DNA of 64,000 bases from Antarcticimicrobium sediminis. Lineage in GTDB: Bacteria > Pseudomonadota > Alphaproteobacteria > Rhodobacterales > Rhodobacteraceae. The position numbers and the translations under genes were made by a program. The stretch is taken from contig NZ_SMFP01000006.1 in the NCBI RefSeq assembly GCF_004348975.1, forward strand, positions 1 to 64,000, read 5' to 3'. The notes beneath the pieces are model-generated. The model ran no database searches. It was not told the origin of the DNA and was given only the letters and a program-made list of their open reading frames with translations. How positions within the stretch are numbered: the first letter of the stretch is position 1; every line of letters starts with the position of its first letter. Below are positions 26,182 through 34,725 of this stretch, piece after piece.

Positions 26182-27342
26182 ATGACCATCTTGAGAACCC
26201 TTGCACTGACAACCGCCCTGACCGCCGTGACCACCACGGCCGCGCTTGCCGCCGACCCGGTGAAGGTCGGGATGATTACCACGCTCAGCGGTCCGGCCGG
26301 CTATATCGGCGAGCAGATGCGCGACGGCTTCATGTTGGCCATCGAAGACGGAATGCTGGGGGGCGTCGAGGTTGAGATCCTGGTCGAGGACGACCAACTG
26401 AACCCCGGTCACGGTCGCCAGATCGCCGATGCCATGGTCTATGACGAAGAGGTCAAGATCATGACCGGCATCATCTTCTCGAACGTTGCCGGGGCGGTGG
26501 TGCCGGACGTGGTGTCGAACGACGTGATTTACATCAGCCCGAACGCCGGCCCCTCGACGCTGGCCGGCAAGGCCTGTGACCCGAACTATTTCGTGGTCTC
26601 GTGGCAGAACGATACCCTGCACGAGGTGCCGGGGATGCTGGCCACCAAGAAGGGCTATGAAAAAGCCTTCCTGATGGCGCCGAATTACCAGGCGGGCAAG
26701 GATGCGCTGGTCGGCTTCATGCGCGGCTTTGAGGGCGAGGCGGTGGGCGAGCTGTACACCCAACTGGACCAAGTCGATTTTGCCCCCGAGATTGCGCAAA
26801 TCCGTGCGGCCCAGCCTGACGTTCTTTACCAGTTCCTGCCCGGCGCGCTGGGGATCAACTTTCTGAAGCAATACGACCAGGCCGGTCTGGAGGGCATCGA
26901 CATGGTGTTGCCCGAACCGGTTGACGCGGTGATGATCGGCGCAATCGGCGAGGCTGTCATCGGCCTGACCGAGGCAACCCACTGGGCTCCGAACTTTGAC
27001 AACCCGGCCAGCACCGCCTTCGTGGCGGCCTGGGTCGACGCCTACGGAGACCGCCCGCTGACCGCCTATGCCGAACAGGGCTATACCGCGGCGCTTGCCA
27101 TTGCCTCGGGGCTGCTGGCCACCGGCGGCGACGTGTCGGATGTGGTCGCGCTGCGCGACGCCATCGCGCAGGCTGACTTTGAAAGTCCGCGCGGCGATTT
27201 CGCCTTCGGGGTGAACCAGCACCCGATCATGGATTGGTACGAAGCCAAGATCGTGGCTGGCGACACTGGCCCGCAGATCATCGCAGGGGATCTGATCGCC
27301 GAGGATGTCGGCGACGTCTACGCCGCCGAGTGCAGCATGTAA
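26182..27342 (+). CDS. HAAT-family ABC transporter substrate-binding protein (second system)
   Basis: The 386-aa product is a periplasmic Peripla_BP_6 protein. A Sec signal peptide spans residues 1-23 (TILRTLALTTALTAVTTTAA then LAADPVK), and the mature protein begins DPVKVGMITTLSGPAGYIGE, typical of Leu/Ile/Val- and aromatic-acid-binding members. ATG 26182 gives the signal peptide an N-terminal position and follows GGGAAG. It is the first gene of the second transporter operon. Its neighbours, a Rieske dioxygenase and an arylformamidase-like hydrolase, suggest an aromatic ligand. Confidence 0.92.
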   Translation: MTILRTLALTTALTAVTTTAALAADPVKVGMITTLSGPAGYIGEQMRDGFMLAIEDGMLGGVEVEILVEDDQLNPGHGRQIADAMVYDEEVKIMTGIIFSNVAGAVVPDVVSNDVIYISPNAGPSTLAGKACDPNYFVVSWQNDTLHEVPGMLATKKGYEKAFLMAPNYQAGKDALVGFMRGFEGEAVGELYTQLDQVDFAPEIAQIRAAQPDVLYQFLPGALGINFLKQYDQAGLEGIDMVLPEPVDAVMIGAIGEAVIGLTEATHWAPNFDNPASTAFVAAWVDAYGDRPLTAYAEQGYTAALAIASGLLATGGDVSDVVALRDAIAQADFESPRGDFAFGVNQHPIMDWYEAKIVAGDTGPQIIAGDLIAEDVGDVYAAECSM

Positions 27343-27359
27343 TCAGGCATATGCCTTGT

Positions 27360-27384
27360 GGCGCCCCGGTTCCGCCGGGGTGCC
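27360..27384 (+). other. Stem-loop after the second substrate-binding protein gene
   Basis: A perfect 10-bp stem (27360-27369 with 27375-27384, one G-U) with a 5-nt loop fills most of the 60-bp gap before the permease start. It is in the same position as the hairpins in the other two ABC operons of this window. Confidence 0.55.
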
Positions 27385-27402
27385 ATTGGCACGGAATTGA
27401 AC

Positions 27403-28317
27403 ATGATCCTCGTATTCGAACAACTGCTGAACGGGCTGCAATACGGTGTCATGCTGTTTCTGCTGGCCGCTGGCCTGACCCTGATCTTCGGGATCATGGG
27501 CATCATCAACTTGGCGCATGGCTCGCTTTACATGGTCGGCGCCTTTGCCGGCGTGTGGGTGGCGGCGCAAACCGGGTCGTTCTGGCTGGGTCTTCCGGCG
27601 GCACTGGCGGCCGCGGCGCTGACCGGTGTGATCATCGAAGCCATGGTGATCCGCAGGCTGTATGACCGGGACCACCTGGAACAGGTTCTGGCAACCTTCG
27701 CGCTGATCCTCGTGTGCAACGAGTTGATCGTGATCGTGTTCGGTCGCCAGCCGCGCTTTGCCGGCATTCCCGACTCGCTGACCGGCTCGGTCGAGCTGCT
27801 GCCGGGCCTGTTCTACCCGCTGTACCGGCTGATCATCATCGCCGTGGGTATGCTGGTGGCAGGGGGGCTGTACCTGTTCATCAACCGTACCCGCGTGGGC
27901 ATGTTGATCCGCGCCGGATCGACGGACCGAGAGATGGTGCGCGCGCTGGGGGTCGACATTCGCCGCCTGTACACCGCTGTCTTCGCGCTGGGCGCCGTGA
28001 TGGCCGGGCTGGCCGGGTATCTGGCCGCTCCACTGTTCGCCGTTCAGGTCGGGATGGGAGAGCGTATCTTGCTGGCCACCTTCGTCGTGGTCGTCGTCGG
28101 CGGCGTCGGGTCGATCCGGGGGGCCTTCGTTGCGGGCATTGCCCTGGGCATCCTTGATACTGCCATGCGGGCCTTTGTGCCCGGACTGCTGAAGACAGTG
28201 ATGAACAATGCCGATGCCGATGCGCTGGGCACGGGGCTGGCCTCGATGGGGATCTACCTGATCATGGCCTTGGTTCTGCTGGTAAAACCGCGCGGCTTGC
28301 TGCCGGCGAAAGGGTAG
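27403..28317 (+). CDS. HAAT ABC transporter permease, LivH type (second system)
   Basis: The 304-aa product is an integral membrane permease with about eight hydrophobic segments. It carries LTLIFGIMGIINLAHGSLYM, the coupling segment MLIRAGSTDREMVRALGVDI and the C-terminal TFVVVVVGGVGSIRGAFVAG, all LivH-family positions. The frame is open from 27358, but ATG 27403 begins with the expected MILVFEQLLNGLQYG and clears the upstream stem-loop. LivM follows after 4 bp. Confidence 0.93.
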   Translation: MILVFEQLLNGLQYGVMLFLLAAGLTLIFGIMGIINLAHGSLYMVGAFAGVWVAAQTGSFWLGLPAALAAAALTGVIIEAMVIRRLYDRDHLEQVLATFALILVCNELIVIVFGRQPRFAGIPDSLTGSVELLPGLFYPLYRLIIIAVGMLVAGGLYLFINRTRVGMLIRAGSTDREMVRALGVDIRRLYTAVFALGAVMAGLAGYLAAPLFAVQVGMGERILLATFVVVVVGGVGSIRGAFVAGIALGILDTAMRAFVPGLLKTVMNNADADALGTGLASMGIYLIMALVLLVKPRGLLPAKG

Positions 28318-28321
28318 ACAC

Positions 28322-29344
28322 ATGGCCGATATCTCGACCAATCGCGGCCTTGCGCCGATGAAATCCTCGTTGCTGCGGTGGCTTGCGGTGCTGGTGGTGC
28401 TGGCGCTTCTGCTGGCCCTGCCGTGGATCGCCAAGGCCGCCGGCAGCTCGGCCACGATTCTGCTGGCCACCCGCATCCTGATCTTTGCTATCGCCGCCGG
28501 CAGCCTGAACCTGGTTCTGGGCATTGGCGGCATGGTCAGTTTCGGCCACGCCGCCTTCTTTGGCATCGGCGGCTATGTCGTGGCCATCCTTGGGTTTCAC
28601 CACGCTGACGGGTCGTTGTTCATGGGCCTGGTCCCGGGCACCAACCAGTTGCTGATCGCGCTGCCGGTCGCGGTGCTGGTCACGGCCATTTTCGCGGCCC
28701 TGATCGGGGCGCTGTCGCTGCGCACCGGCGGGGTGCAGTTCATCATGATCACGCTGGCCTTTGCTCAGATGGCCTTCTTCCTGTTCAGCGCGCTGACCAC
28801 CTACGGCGGCGAGGACGGGCTGATGATGCGCCGCCCGAACGAGTTTCTGGGGCTGAACCTGCGGCAACGGCCCACGATGTATTTCGTGGCGCTGGGGGCG
28901 GCGGCGCTGTGCTTCTTCGGCTTCTACCGCTTCATGAACTCGTCGTTCTGCACCGTGCTGGACGGGCTGCGGCAGAACCCGCGCCGGATGGCGGCCATCG
29001 GCATCGCACCGTATCGCTATCGCCTGCTGGCTTTCGTCCTGTCGGGCGCGGGCACCGGGCTGGCCGGGGCGCTGATGGCCAATGTGCTGCGCTTTACCAG
29101 CCCCGACATGCTGTCGTGGAACCTGTCGGGGCAGTTCATGATCATGGTCATCCTGGGCGGAGTCGGCACCCTGTGGGGGCCGCTGATCGGTGCCGCCGTG
29201 CTGCTGATCCTCGAGGACAAGCTGAACGGGCTGACCGAACACTGGCCGCTGATCCTGGGGCTGCTGTTGCTGGTCGTCGTGTTGCGGACTCCGGGCGGGT
29301 TGATGGCCCTGACGTCACAGGTCACCGGAAGGATGCGCAAATGA
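28322..29344 (+). CDS. HAAT ABC transporter permease, LivM type (second system)
   Basis: The 340-aa product is the second permease. It shows AGSLNLVLGIGGMVSFGHAA, LSLRTGGVQFIMITLAFAQM, the coupling loop VLDGLRQNPRRMAAIGIAPY and the C-terminal GTLWGPLIGAAVLLILEDKL, matching LivM. About nine to ten hydrophobic segments are visible. It overlaps the following ATPase gene by 4 nt (ATGA). Confidence 0.93.
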   Translation: MADISTNRGLAPMKSSLLRWLAVLVVLALLLALPWIAKAAGSSATILLATRILIFAIAAGSLNLVLGIGGMVSFGHAAFFGIGGYVVAILGFHHADGSLFMGLVPGTNQLLIALPVAVLVTAIFAALIGALSLRTGGVQFIMITLAFAQMAFFLFSALTTYGGEDGLMMRRPNEFLGLNLRQRPTMYFVALGAAALCFFGFYRFMNSSFCTVLDGLRQNPRRMAAIGIAPYRYRLLAFVLSGAGTGLAGALMANVLRFTSPDMLSWNLSGQFMIMVILGGVGTLWGPLIGAAVLLILEDKLNGLTEHWPLILGLLLLVVVLRTPGGLMALTSQVTGRMRK

Positions 29345-30093
29345 GCCCGGTTCTGGAAGTACGCGGTCTGGTCAAGCGGTTCGACGGCCTGCTGGCCACC
29401 GATCACGTCGACCTCGACCTGCGGACGGGGGAGATCCACGCGTTGATCGGCCCGAACGGCGCGGGCAAGTCGACGCTGATCAACCAGATCTGTGGCGAGC
29501 TGACTCATGACGAGGGTTCCATCCTGCTCGAGGGGCAGCCAATCGACGCCCTGACCGCGCCGCAACGGGCGCAGCACGGCATCGGGCGGACGTTCCAGAT
29601 CGTGCAGTTGATCGGCGAGGCCAGCGTGCTCGACAACGTGGCGCTGGTTGAGCAGGTGCGGCAAGGCCGGACCTGGCGGCTGTTCGACGGGCGGAAGAGC
29701 CGGGTGGGCCTCCGCGACAGCGCGATGGAGCGCCTGTCCACCGCCGGGTTGGCCGACCGTGCCGACACCCGCGTGCTCGACCTGTCCCATGGCGAGCGCA
29801 AGCAGGTCGAGCTGGTGATGGCCTGCGCCCTGCGGCCCAGGCTGCTGCTGCTGGACGAACCGATGGCGGGGCTGGGGCAAAGCGAAAGCGCGGGCATGGT
29901 CACGATGCTGGACCGCCTGCGGCACGAGGTTCCGATCCTGCTGATCGAGCATGACATGGACGCGGTCTTTGCCCTGGCCGACCGGATTTCCGTCCTGGTC
30001 TATGGCCGGATCGTCGCCACCGGCAACGCCGACACCATTCGCAACGACCCCGAGGTCCGACAGGCCTATCTTGGTGAAGAGGATGCCGCCTGA
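29341..30093 (+). CDS. HAAT ABC transporter ATP-binding protein, LivG type (second system)
   Basis: The 250-aa product is an ABC ATPase with Walker A GPNGAGKSTLINQ at about residue 38, the signature DLSHGERKQVELVMACAL, Walker B LLLLDEPMAGLGQSES and the switch His in LLIEHDMDAVF. ATG 29341 overlaps the LivM stop. A longer upstream reading frame lies inside the permease gene and is not used. It is followed by the LivF-type gene with a one-base overlap. Confidence 0.94.
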   Translation: MSPVLEVRGLVKRFDGLLATDHVDLDLRTGEIHALIGPNGAGKSTLINQICGELTHDEGSILLEGQPIDALTAPQRAQHGIGRTFQIVQLIGEASVLDNVALVEQVRQGRTWRLFDGRKSRVGLRDSAMERLSTAGLADRADTRVLDLSHGERKQVELVMACALRPRLLLLDEPMAGLGQSESAGMVTMLDRLRHEVPILLIEHDMDAVFALADRISVLVYGRIVATGNADTIRNDPEVRQAYLGEEDAA

Positions 30094-30794
30094 TGCTGGA
30101 AATCTACAAACTTCAGGCCGGGTACGGCCCTGCTAAAGTGCTGTTCGACGTGTCCCTGCGGGTGCGCGAGGGACAGGTCGTGACCCTGATGGGGCGCAAC
30201 GGTATGGGCAAGACCACCACGATCCGCACGATCATGGGCATGTTGCGCCCGACGGGCGGGGAGATCTCGTTCTGCGGACGTCAAATCGACAACGTGCCCC
30301 CCGAAACCGTGGCGCGGCTGGGCGCTGGGCTGGTGCCCGAGGGGCGCCGCATCTTTCACACGCTGACGGTGCGCGAGAACCTCGTGGCGACGGCGGCCAA
30401 CCGGCGCAATGTTGCCGGGCCGTGGACGCTGGAGCGGGTGCATGACCTGTTCCCGCGCCTCTCCGAACGCTCGGGGCAGATGGCGGGCACCTTGTCGGGG
30501 GGCGAACAGCAGATGCTGGCGATCGGGCGCGCGCTGATGACCAACCCCCGGCTGCTGATCCTTGACGAGGCGACCGAGGGGCTGGCCCCCGTCATCCGCG
30601 CCGAGATCTGGGCCTGCCTGCGCCGCCTGAAGGCCGAGGGTCAGGCGATCCTGGTGGTTGACAAGAACATCAAGGAACTGAAGGCCATCGCCGACCGCCA
30701 CACCATCGTCGAACGCGGACGCACGGTCTGGACCGGCAGCAATGACGATCTCGAACGGGACCGCGAGCAGGTGAATGTCTTTGTCGGGCTTTGA
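30093..30794 (+). CDS. HAAT ABC transporter ATP-binding protein, LivF type (second system)
   Basis: The 233-aa product has Walker A GRNGMGKTTTIRT, the LivF-typical GLVPEGRRIFHTLTVRENL, signature LSGGEQQMLAIGRAL and Walker B LLILDEATEGLAP. The Walker B has Glu-Ala instead of Glu-Pro, a common variant. The switch position is Lys-Asn (VVDKNIKELK) where other LivF proteins often have Gln. Its 3' end overlaps the start of the hydrolase gene by 20 nt, so the hydrolase is translationally linked to the transporter operon. Confidence 0.92.
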   Translation: MLEIYKLQAGYGPAKVLFDVSLRVREGQVVTLMGRNGMGKTTTIRTIMGMLRPTGGEISFCGRQIDNVPPETVARLGAGLVPEGRRIFHTLTVRENLVATAANRRNVAGPWTLERVHDLFPRLSERSGQMAGTLSGGEQQMLAIGRALMTNPRLLILDEATEGLAPVIRAEIWACLRRLKAEGQAILVVDKNIKELKAIADRHTIVERGRTVWTGSNDDLERDREQVNVFVGL

Positions 30795-31689
30795 CACAGC
30801 GCTCGACGTCCAGCTTGATCAGGCCACGGTCGACCGCGACTATTTCGCCCGCGGCTCGGTCTCGGACGACGCCTTTGCAAGCGCCACGGCGCGCTATGCC
30901 ACTGGCACCGCCGCGGCGCAGGTTTTCGCCACCGCGCTGGACCAGCCCTACGACTTGGGCAGCGGCGAGCGGATCGACATTTACGGCACCGTGCCCGGGC
31001 AGCTTCGCCCGGTGATCCTGTTCATCCACGGCGGCTATTGGCGGGCGCTCGGGCGCAAGGACAGCGGCTTCATGGCCCCCGCCCTGGCCGAGGCCGGCAT
31101 CGCCACGGCGGTGCCCGACTATACGCTGGCCCCGGCGGTCAACCTGACCGAGATCGTGCGCCAGATGCGTGCGGCGCTGGCTTGGCTCTGGACCAATGCC
31201 GCGCGGCAGGGGATCGACCGCAACCGCATCATCGTGTCGGGCAGCAGCGCCGGGGGGCACCTGGCGGGCACCTTGCTGTCGGGCGGATGGCAGGCGGCGA
31301 TGGGCCTGCCCGAAACCCCGGTGGCGGCAGCGCTGCCGATCAGCGGCTTGTTCGATCTGGCCCCCATCGCGCGGACCTATCCCGACGCATGGATGCAGTT
31401 CACCGAGGACGAAATCGCCCTTCTCAGCCCGTTGCGTCAACTGCCCGCGCGCGGCTGCCCGATCTGCCTGGCCCTGGGCGCGAACGAGGCCGCAGGCTTT
31501 GCCCGGCAATCGGCGGCCTATGACACGGCGTGGCGCGCGGCAGGCTTTTCTTCGGAGGTCTTCGCCGTTCCGGGGCGGCATCATTTCGACGTGGTGCTGG
31601 ATCTGGCCGACCCATCCACCGCGCTGTTCGGGAAACTGGTGGCGCTGGTCGAGAGCACGGCAGATCAACCCGGCAGGATCACCTCGTAG
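30775..31689 (+). CDS. Alpha/beta hydrolase, arylformamidase/carboxylesterase-like
   Basis: The 304-aa product is an alpha/beta hydrolase without signal peptide. It has the oxyanion motif HGGYW (85-89), found in kynurenine formamidases and related esterases, the nucleophile elbow GSSAGGH (Ser158) and a late His in GRHHFDVV (269-270) that can complete the triad. It overlaps the LivF-type gene by 20 nt. An N-aryl amide or ester taken up by the transporter and cleaved to feed the dioxygenase is a plausible role, but the substrate is inferred from context only. Confidence 0.85.
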   Translation: MSLSGFDTALDVQLDQATVDRDYFARGSVSDDAFASATARYATGTAAAQVFATALDQPYDLGSGERIDIYGTVPGQLRPVILFIHGGYWRALGRKDSGFMAPALAEAGIATAVPDYTLAPAVNLTEIVRQMRAALAWLWTNAARQGIDRNRIIVSGSSAGGHLAGTLLSGGWQAAMGLPETPVAAALPISGLFDLAPIARTYPDAWMQFTEDEIALLSPLRQLPARGCPICLALGANEAAGFARQSAAYDTAWRAAGFSSEVFAVPGRHHFDVVLDLADPSTALFGKLVALVESTADQPGRITS

Positions 31690-32366
31690 GGCAGGGCGGT
31701 CGCGGTGGTGACATCGGCCGGTGTCAGCGGGGCTGCCACGTCGGTGATCGCCCCCAGTTGCGATTCCATGGCCACAATCGCGGCTGCCTTGGCCGCGCGG
31801 TGCGCCGCGATGCCCAGCCGCCCCTCGTCCGGGGCCGACAAGGCGTTTTCGGGTGCGCCATAGCCGAGCAAGGGAAGGTCGGTGCGTCCGGCGACAGCGG
31901 CTGCCAGTGCCCGCACCTTCTGGTGCGCGGGCGAGTCCCAATCGGCCCCCGGCGCGCAGATGGCGTGGCAATCGCGCGCCCACATGATCATGTCGACCGA
32001 GGTGACCAGCGTTTCGAAACGCGGCCCGGTATCGGGGATTGACCCGTCGATGATCCCGGCCATCAGGATCTTCTCATGCGGTTGGCCCAGCAGGGCCAAG
32101 GCGGCGCGGGTCTCGCGTTCGCGCATCTGGGCCAGGCTGTCGGGCGGGCATTCGGACGATCCCGCGGGAGAGCTGCTGCCGTCGGTCATCACCAGGACGA
32201 AGGCCGAACGCCCCCGCGCGCAGGATTCCGCGATGAACCCGGCGCAGGCCAGGGCGGCGTCCTCGGGGCGGGCCAGCAACAACAGGACATGGTGGTTTCC
32301 GGTGATGTCGGCCAAAGCCCGAAGCGGGGCATTGGCGGCGGCGTCCAAGGGGGCGGCAAGCGTCAT
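31665..32366 (-). CDS. PIG-L/LmbE-like protein with altered metal-site motifs
   Basis: The 233-aa product aligns with PIG-L/LmbE N-deacetylases. Visible features are LLLLARPEDAALACAGF at the usual AHPDDE position, VMTDGSSS, MRERETRAALALLG, GIIDGSIPD and a late DSPAHQK at the usual HPDH position. The first His is Arg33, and the pair His-x-x-His becomes Ser-x-x-His148, so at least one metal ligand and one catalytic His seem lost. The 3' end overlaps the hydrolase gene on the opposite strand by 25 bp. It may be an inactive homologue, a different chemistry, or a decaying gene. Confidence 0.75.
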   Translation of the reverse strand: MTLAAPLDAAANAPLRALADITGNHHVLLLLARPEDAALACAGFIAESCARGRSAFVLVMTDGSSSPAGSSECPPDSLAQMRERETRAALALLGQPHEKILMAGIIDGSIPDTGPRFETLVTSVDMIMWARDCHAICAPGADWDSPAHQKVRALAAAVAGRTDLPLLGYGAPENALSAPDEGRLGIAAHRAAKAAAIVAMESQLGAITDVAAPLTPADVTTATALPYEVILPG

Positions 32367-32616
32367 GTCAAATCACTTTCGGGTTGCGTCAGGCGGGTTG
32401 CGTCAGGGCCGAACCTGTCACCGCCACCGCCGCGACAGAAGGCCCGTCGGGGCAAAAATCAGCCCAAGACCACAGTTAGTTGCGAGAACCGGATACTGCA
32501 CCCGCCCGGCCGCGCGAACCGGCTAGCCGGTGGCTTCCAGCTGACTGTAGATCGAGGGGCAGCGGCCGCCCCGGCGTCCGTTCCGACAGGTGACTTCGAC
32601 GAAAGGACCAAGCCCC

Positions 32617-33915
32617 ATGAACGATCAAACGCCAGTCAACGGCACCGCCGTCGACGGCAGTGCCGCAACGGTTACCTTTCCCCGCCGAGACGGGTCTCGG
32701 GTGCCGTACAAGGTCTTTTCCAGCCAGGAGGTTTATGACCGCGAGCAAGAGAAAATCTATCGCGGCGAAACCTGGAGCTTTCTTGGGCTCGAAGCCGAGA
32801 TCAAGACCCCCGGCGACTTCAAGAGCACCTATATCGGCGACACGCCGGTCGTGATGACCCGGGCCGAGGATGGCTCGCTCGCGGCATGGGTCAACCGCTG
32901 CGCGCACCGGGGCGCGACCGTCTGCCGGCTGAAGCGCGGCAATGCGCTGTCGCACACCTGCGTTTATCACCAGTGGAGTTTCGGCACCAAGGGCAACCTG
33001 CAGGGCGTGCCCTTCCGGCGCGGTCAGAAGGACCAGACCGGGATGCCGAAGGATTTCAAACCGGCCGACCACAACCTGCGCCAGCTGCGCGTTGACAGCT
33101 ACAACGGTCTGGTCTTCGCCACCTTCAGCGACACCGTGGTGTCGCTGCCCGAATACATTGGTGACCAGATGCGCCCTTTCGTCGACCGCGTGTTCAACCG
33201 CGAGGTCGAATACCTCGGCTGCACCCGCCAATTCGCCGACAGCAACTGGAAGCTGTATCTGGAAAACGTCAAAGACCCCTATCACGCCAGCCTGCTGCAC
33301 CTGTTTCACACCACGTTCAACATCTACCGCGTGGGGATGGAGGCGAAGGTGATCGCCGATGAAACCCACGGGCTGCACAGCATCATCATGTCGATCAAGA
33401 CCGATGACGACCCCTCCGGCGAGGCTTATAAGGATCAGAAGATCCGGTCCTACGACGAAAGCTTCGCGTTGGAGGATCCGTCGATCCTTGCGCTGGTGCC
33501 GGAATACGACGAGATCGCCACGAACCACATCCAGACGATCTTTCCGCAGCTCGTGATCCAGCAGATCCACAATACGCTGGTGGCGCGGCAGGTCCTGCCC
33601 AAGGGGCCGGGCAAGTTCGAGCTGGTATTCCACTTCTTCGGCTACACCGACGACACGCCAGAGCTGCGCGATCTGCGCATCAAGCAGGCCAACCTTGTCG
33701 GACCGGCGGGCTATATCTCGATGGAAGACACCGAGGCGACGGAACTGGTGCAGCGCGGCACGGCGCGCGACGGGGACACGAACTCGGTCATCATGATGTC
33801 GCTGGAAGCCCCCGAACGGCGCGACACGCTGATCTCCGAACAGCTGATCCGCGAGTTCTGGAAAGGTTACGAAGACATCATGGGCTATACGCCCCAAGCC
33901 CCCGCGGCAGAGTGA
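32617..33915 (+). CDS. Rieske non-heme iron oxygenase, large (alpha) subunit; anthranilate/salicylate-type
   Basis: The 432-aa product is the catalytic subunit of a ring-hydroxylating dioxygenase. The Rieske site is Cys95-x-His97 and Cys115-x2-His118. The mononuclear iron site follows the Asp-x2-His-x4-His pattern as Asp220, His223 and His228 in NVKDPYHASLLH. ATG 32617 has GAAAGGA upstream. The gene order alpha, beta, Rieske ferredoxin and ferredoxin reductase is that of three-component systems such as AndAcAdAbAa. Overall similarity to the anthranilate/salicylate hydroxylase group is my recollection, so the exact substrate is open. Confidence 0.9.
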   Translation: MNDQTPVNGTAVDGSAATVTFPRRDGSRVPYKVFSSQEVYDREQEKIYRGETWSFLGLEAEIKTPGDFKSTYIGDTPVVMTRAEDGSLAAWVNRCAHRGATVCRLKRGNALSHTCVYHQWSFGTKGNLQGVPFRRGQKDQTGMPKDFKPADHNLRQLRVDSYNGLVFATFSDTVVSLPEYIGDQMRPFVDRVFNREVEYLGCTRQFADSNWKLYLENVKDPYHASLLHLFHTTFNIYRVGMEAKVIADETHGLHSIIMSIKTDDDPSGEAYKDQKIRSYDESFALEDPSILALVPEYDEIATNHIQTIFPQLVIQQIHNTLVARQVLPKGPGKFELVFHFFGYTDDTPELRDLRIKQANLVGPAGYISMEDTEATELVQRGTARDGDTNSVIMMSLEAPERRDTLISEQLIREFWKGYEDIMGYTPQAPAAE

Positions 33916-33923
33916 GACACAGC

Positions 33924-34397
33924 ATGACCGAAGACCTGATGACCCGGCTGGAACTGATGTCGCTGCAAGACAGTTACGTCGCCGCGCTGGATGCCGCCCG
34001 GCTGGAAGACTGGCCGACCTTCTTCACCGACGATTGCCTGTACGAGATCATCCCGGCCGAGAACGAAGAGTTCGATCTGCCCGCGCCGCTGGTCCGCTGT
34101 ACCAACACCGCGATGCTGCGCGATCGGGTGATCTCGCTGCGCCATGCCAACATCTATGAACAGCCGGCCTATCGGCACATGGTGTCGGGGATGATCTGGT
34201 CGCAGGACGGAGACGAAATCGAGATGACCAGCAGCTATGTGGTCATCAACACCTCGATCGAGGGCGAATCCGAGATTTACCAGGCGGGGTGTTACAAGGA
34301 CCGCGTCGTGCGCACGCCCGAGGGGCTGCGGTTCAAGCAGAAGCGCTGCGTCTATGACACGCTTCGGGTGCACACCCTGCTGGCCTACCCGATCTGA
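33924..34397 (+). CDS. Ring-hydroxylating dioxygenase small (beta) subunit
   Basis: The 157-aa product is a cone-shaped NTF2-like beta subunit that supports the alpha trimer. Typical segments are LQDSYVAALDAARLEDWPTF, LRDRVISLRHANIYEQPAYR and the C-terminal RFKQKRCVYDTLRVHTLLAY. ATG 33924 is 8 bp after the alpha stop. A GTG at 33912 in frame is possible but would add only four residues. It is followed one base later by the ferredoxin gene. Confidence 0.92.
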   Translation: MTEDLMTRLELMSLQDSYVAALDAARLEDWPTFFTDDCLYEIIPAENEEFDLPAPLVRCTNTAMLRDRVISLRHANIYEQPAYRHMVSGMIWSQDGDEIEMTSSYVVINTSIEGESEIYQAGCYKDRVVRTPEGLRFKQKRCVYDTLRVHTLLAYPI

Positions 34398-34398
34398 C

Positions 34399-34725
34399 AT
34401 GGCCGAGGTGGAAGTCATGACCGACTGGACCGACGTCGCCGCCGTTGAGGATGTGCCCGACGAGGACGTGCTGGGCGTTGTCGCCGACGGCCTGCGCATC
34501 GCCCTGTTCCGGCTGGAGGGGGAGATCTTCGCCCTGCACGATCTGTGCAGCCACGGGCAGGCGTTTCTGTCCGACGGCTTCGTCGAAGATGGCTGTGTCG
34601 AATGCCCGCTGCATCAAGGGCTGATCGACATTCGCACCGGGGCCGCAAGGTCGGCCCCGATCACCGAGGCTGTGCGCAGCTTTCCCACCCGCGTCATCGG
34701 CGACCGGGTCGAGGTTGGCCTGTGA
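34399..34725 (+). CDS. Rieske-type ferredoxin
   Basis: The 108-aa product is a small [2Fe-2S] Rieske ferredoxin that passes electrons from the reductase to the dioxygenase. The ligands are Cys50-x-His52 in LCSHGQAF and Cys69-x2-His72 in CPLHQG. A second Met (MTDWTDV) at residue 7 could also be the start. Its stop codon overlaps the GTG start of the reductase gene by 3 nt. Confidence 0.93.
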   Translation: MAEVEVMTDWTDVAAVEDVPDEDVLGVVADGLRIALFRLEGEIFALHDLCSHGQAFLSDGFVEDGCVECPLHQGLIDIRTGAARSAPITEAVRSFPTRVIGDRVEVGL

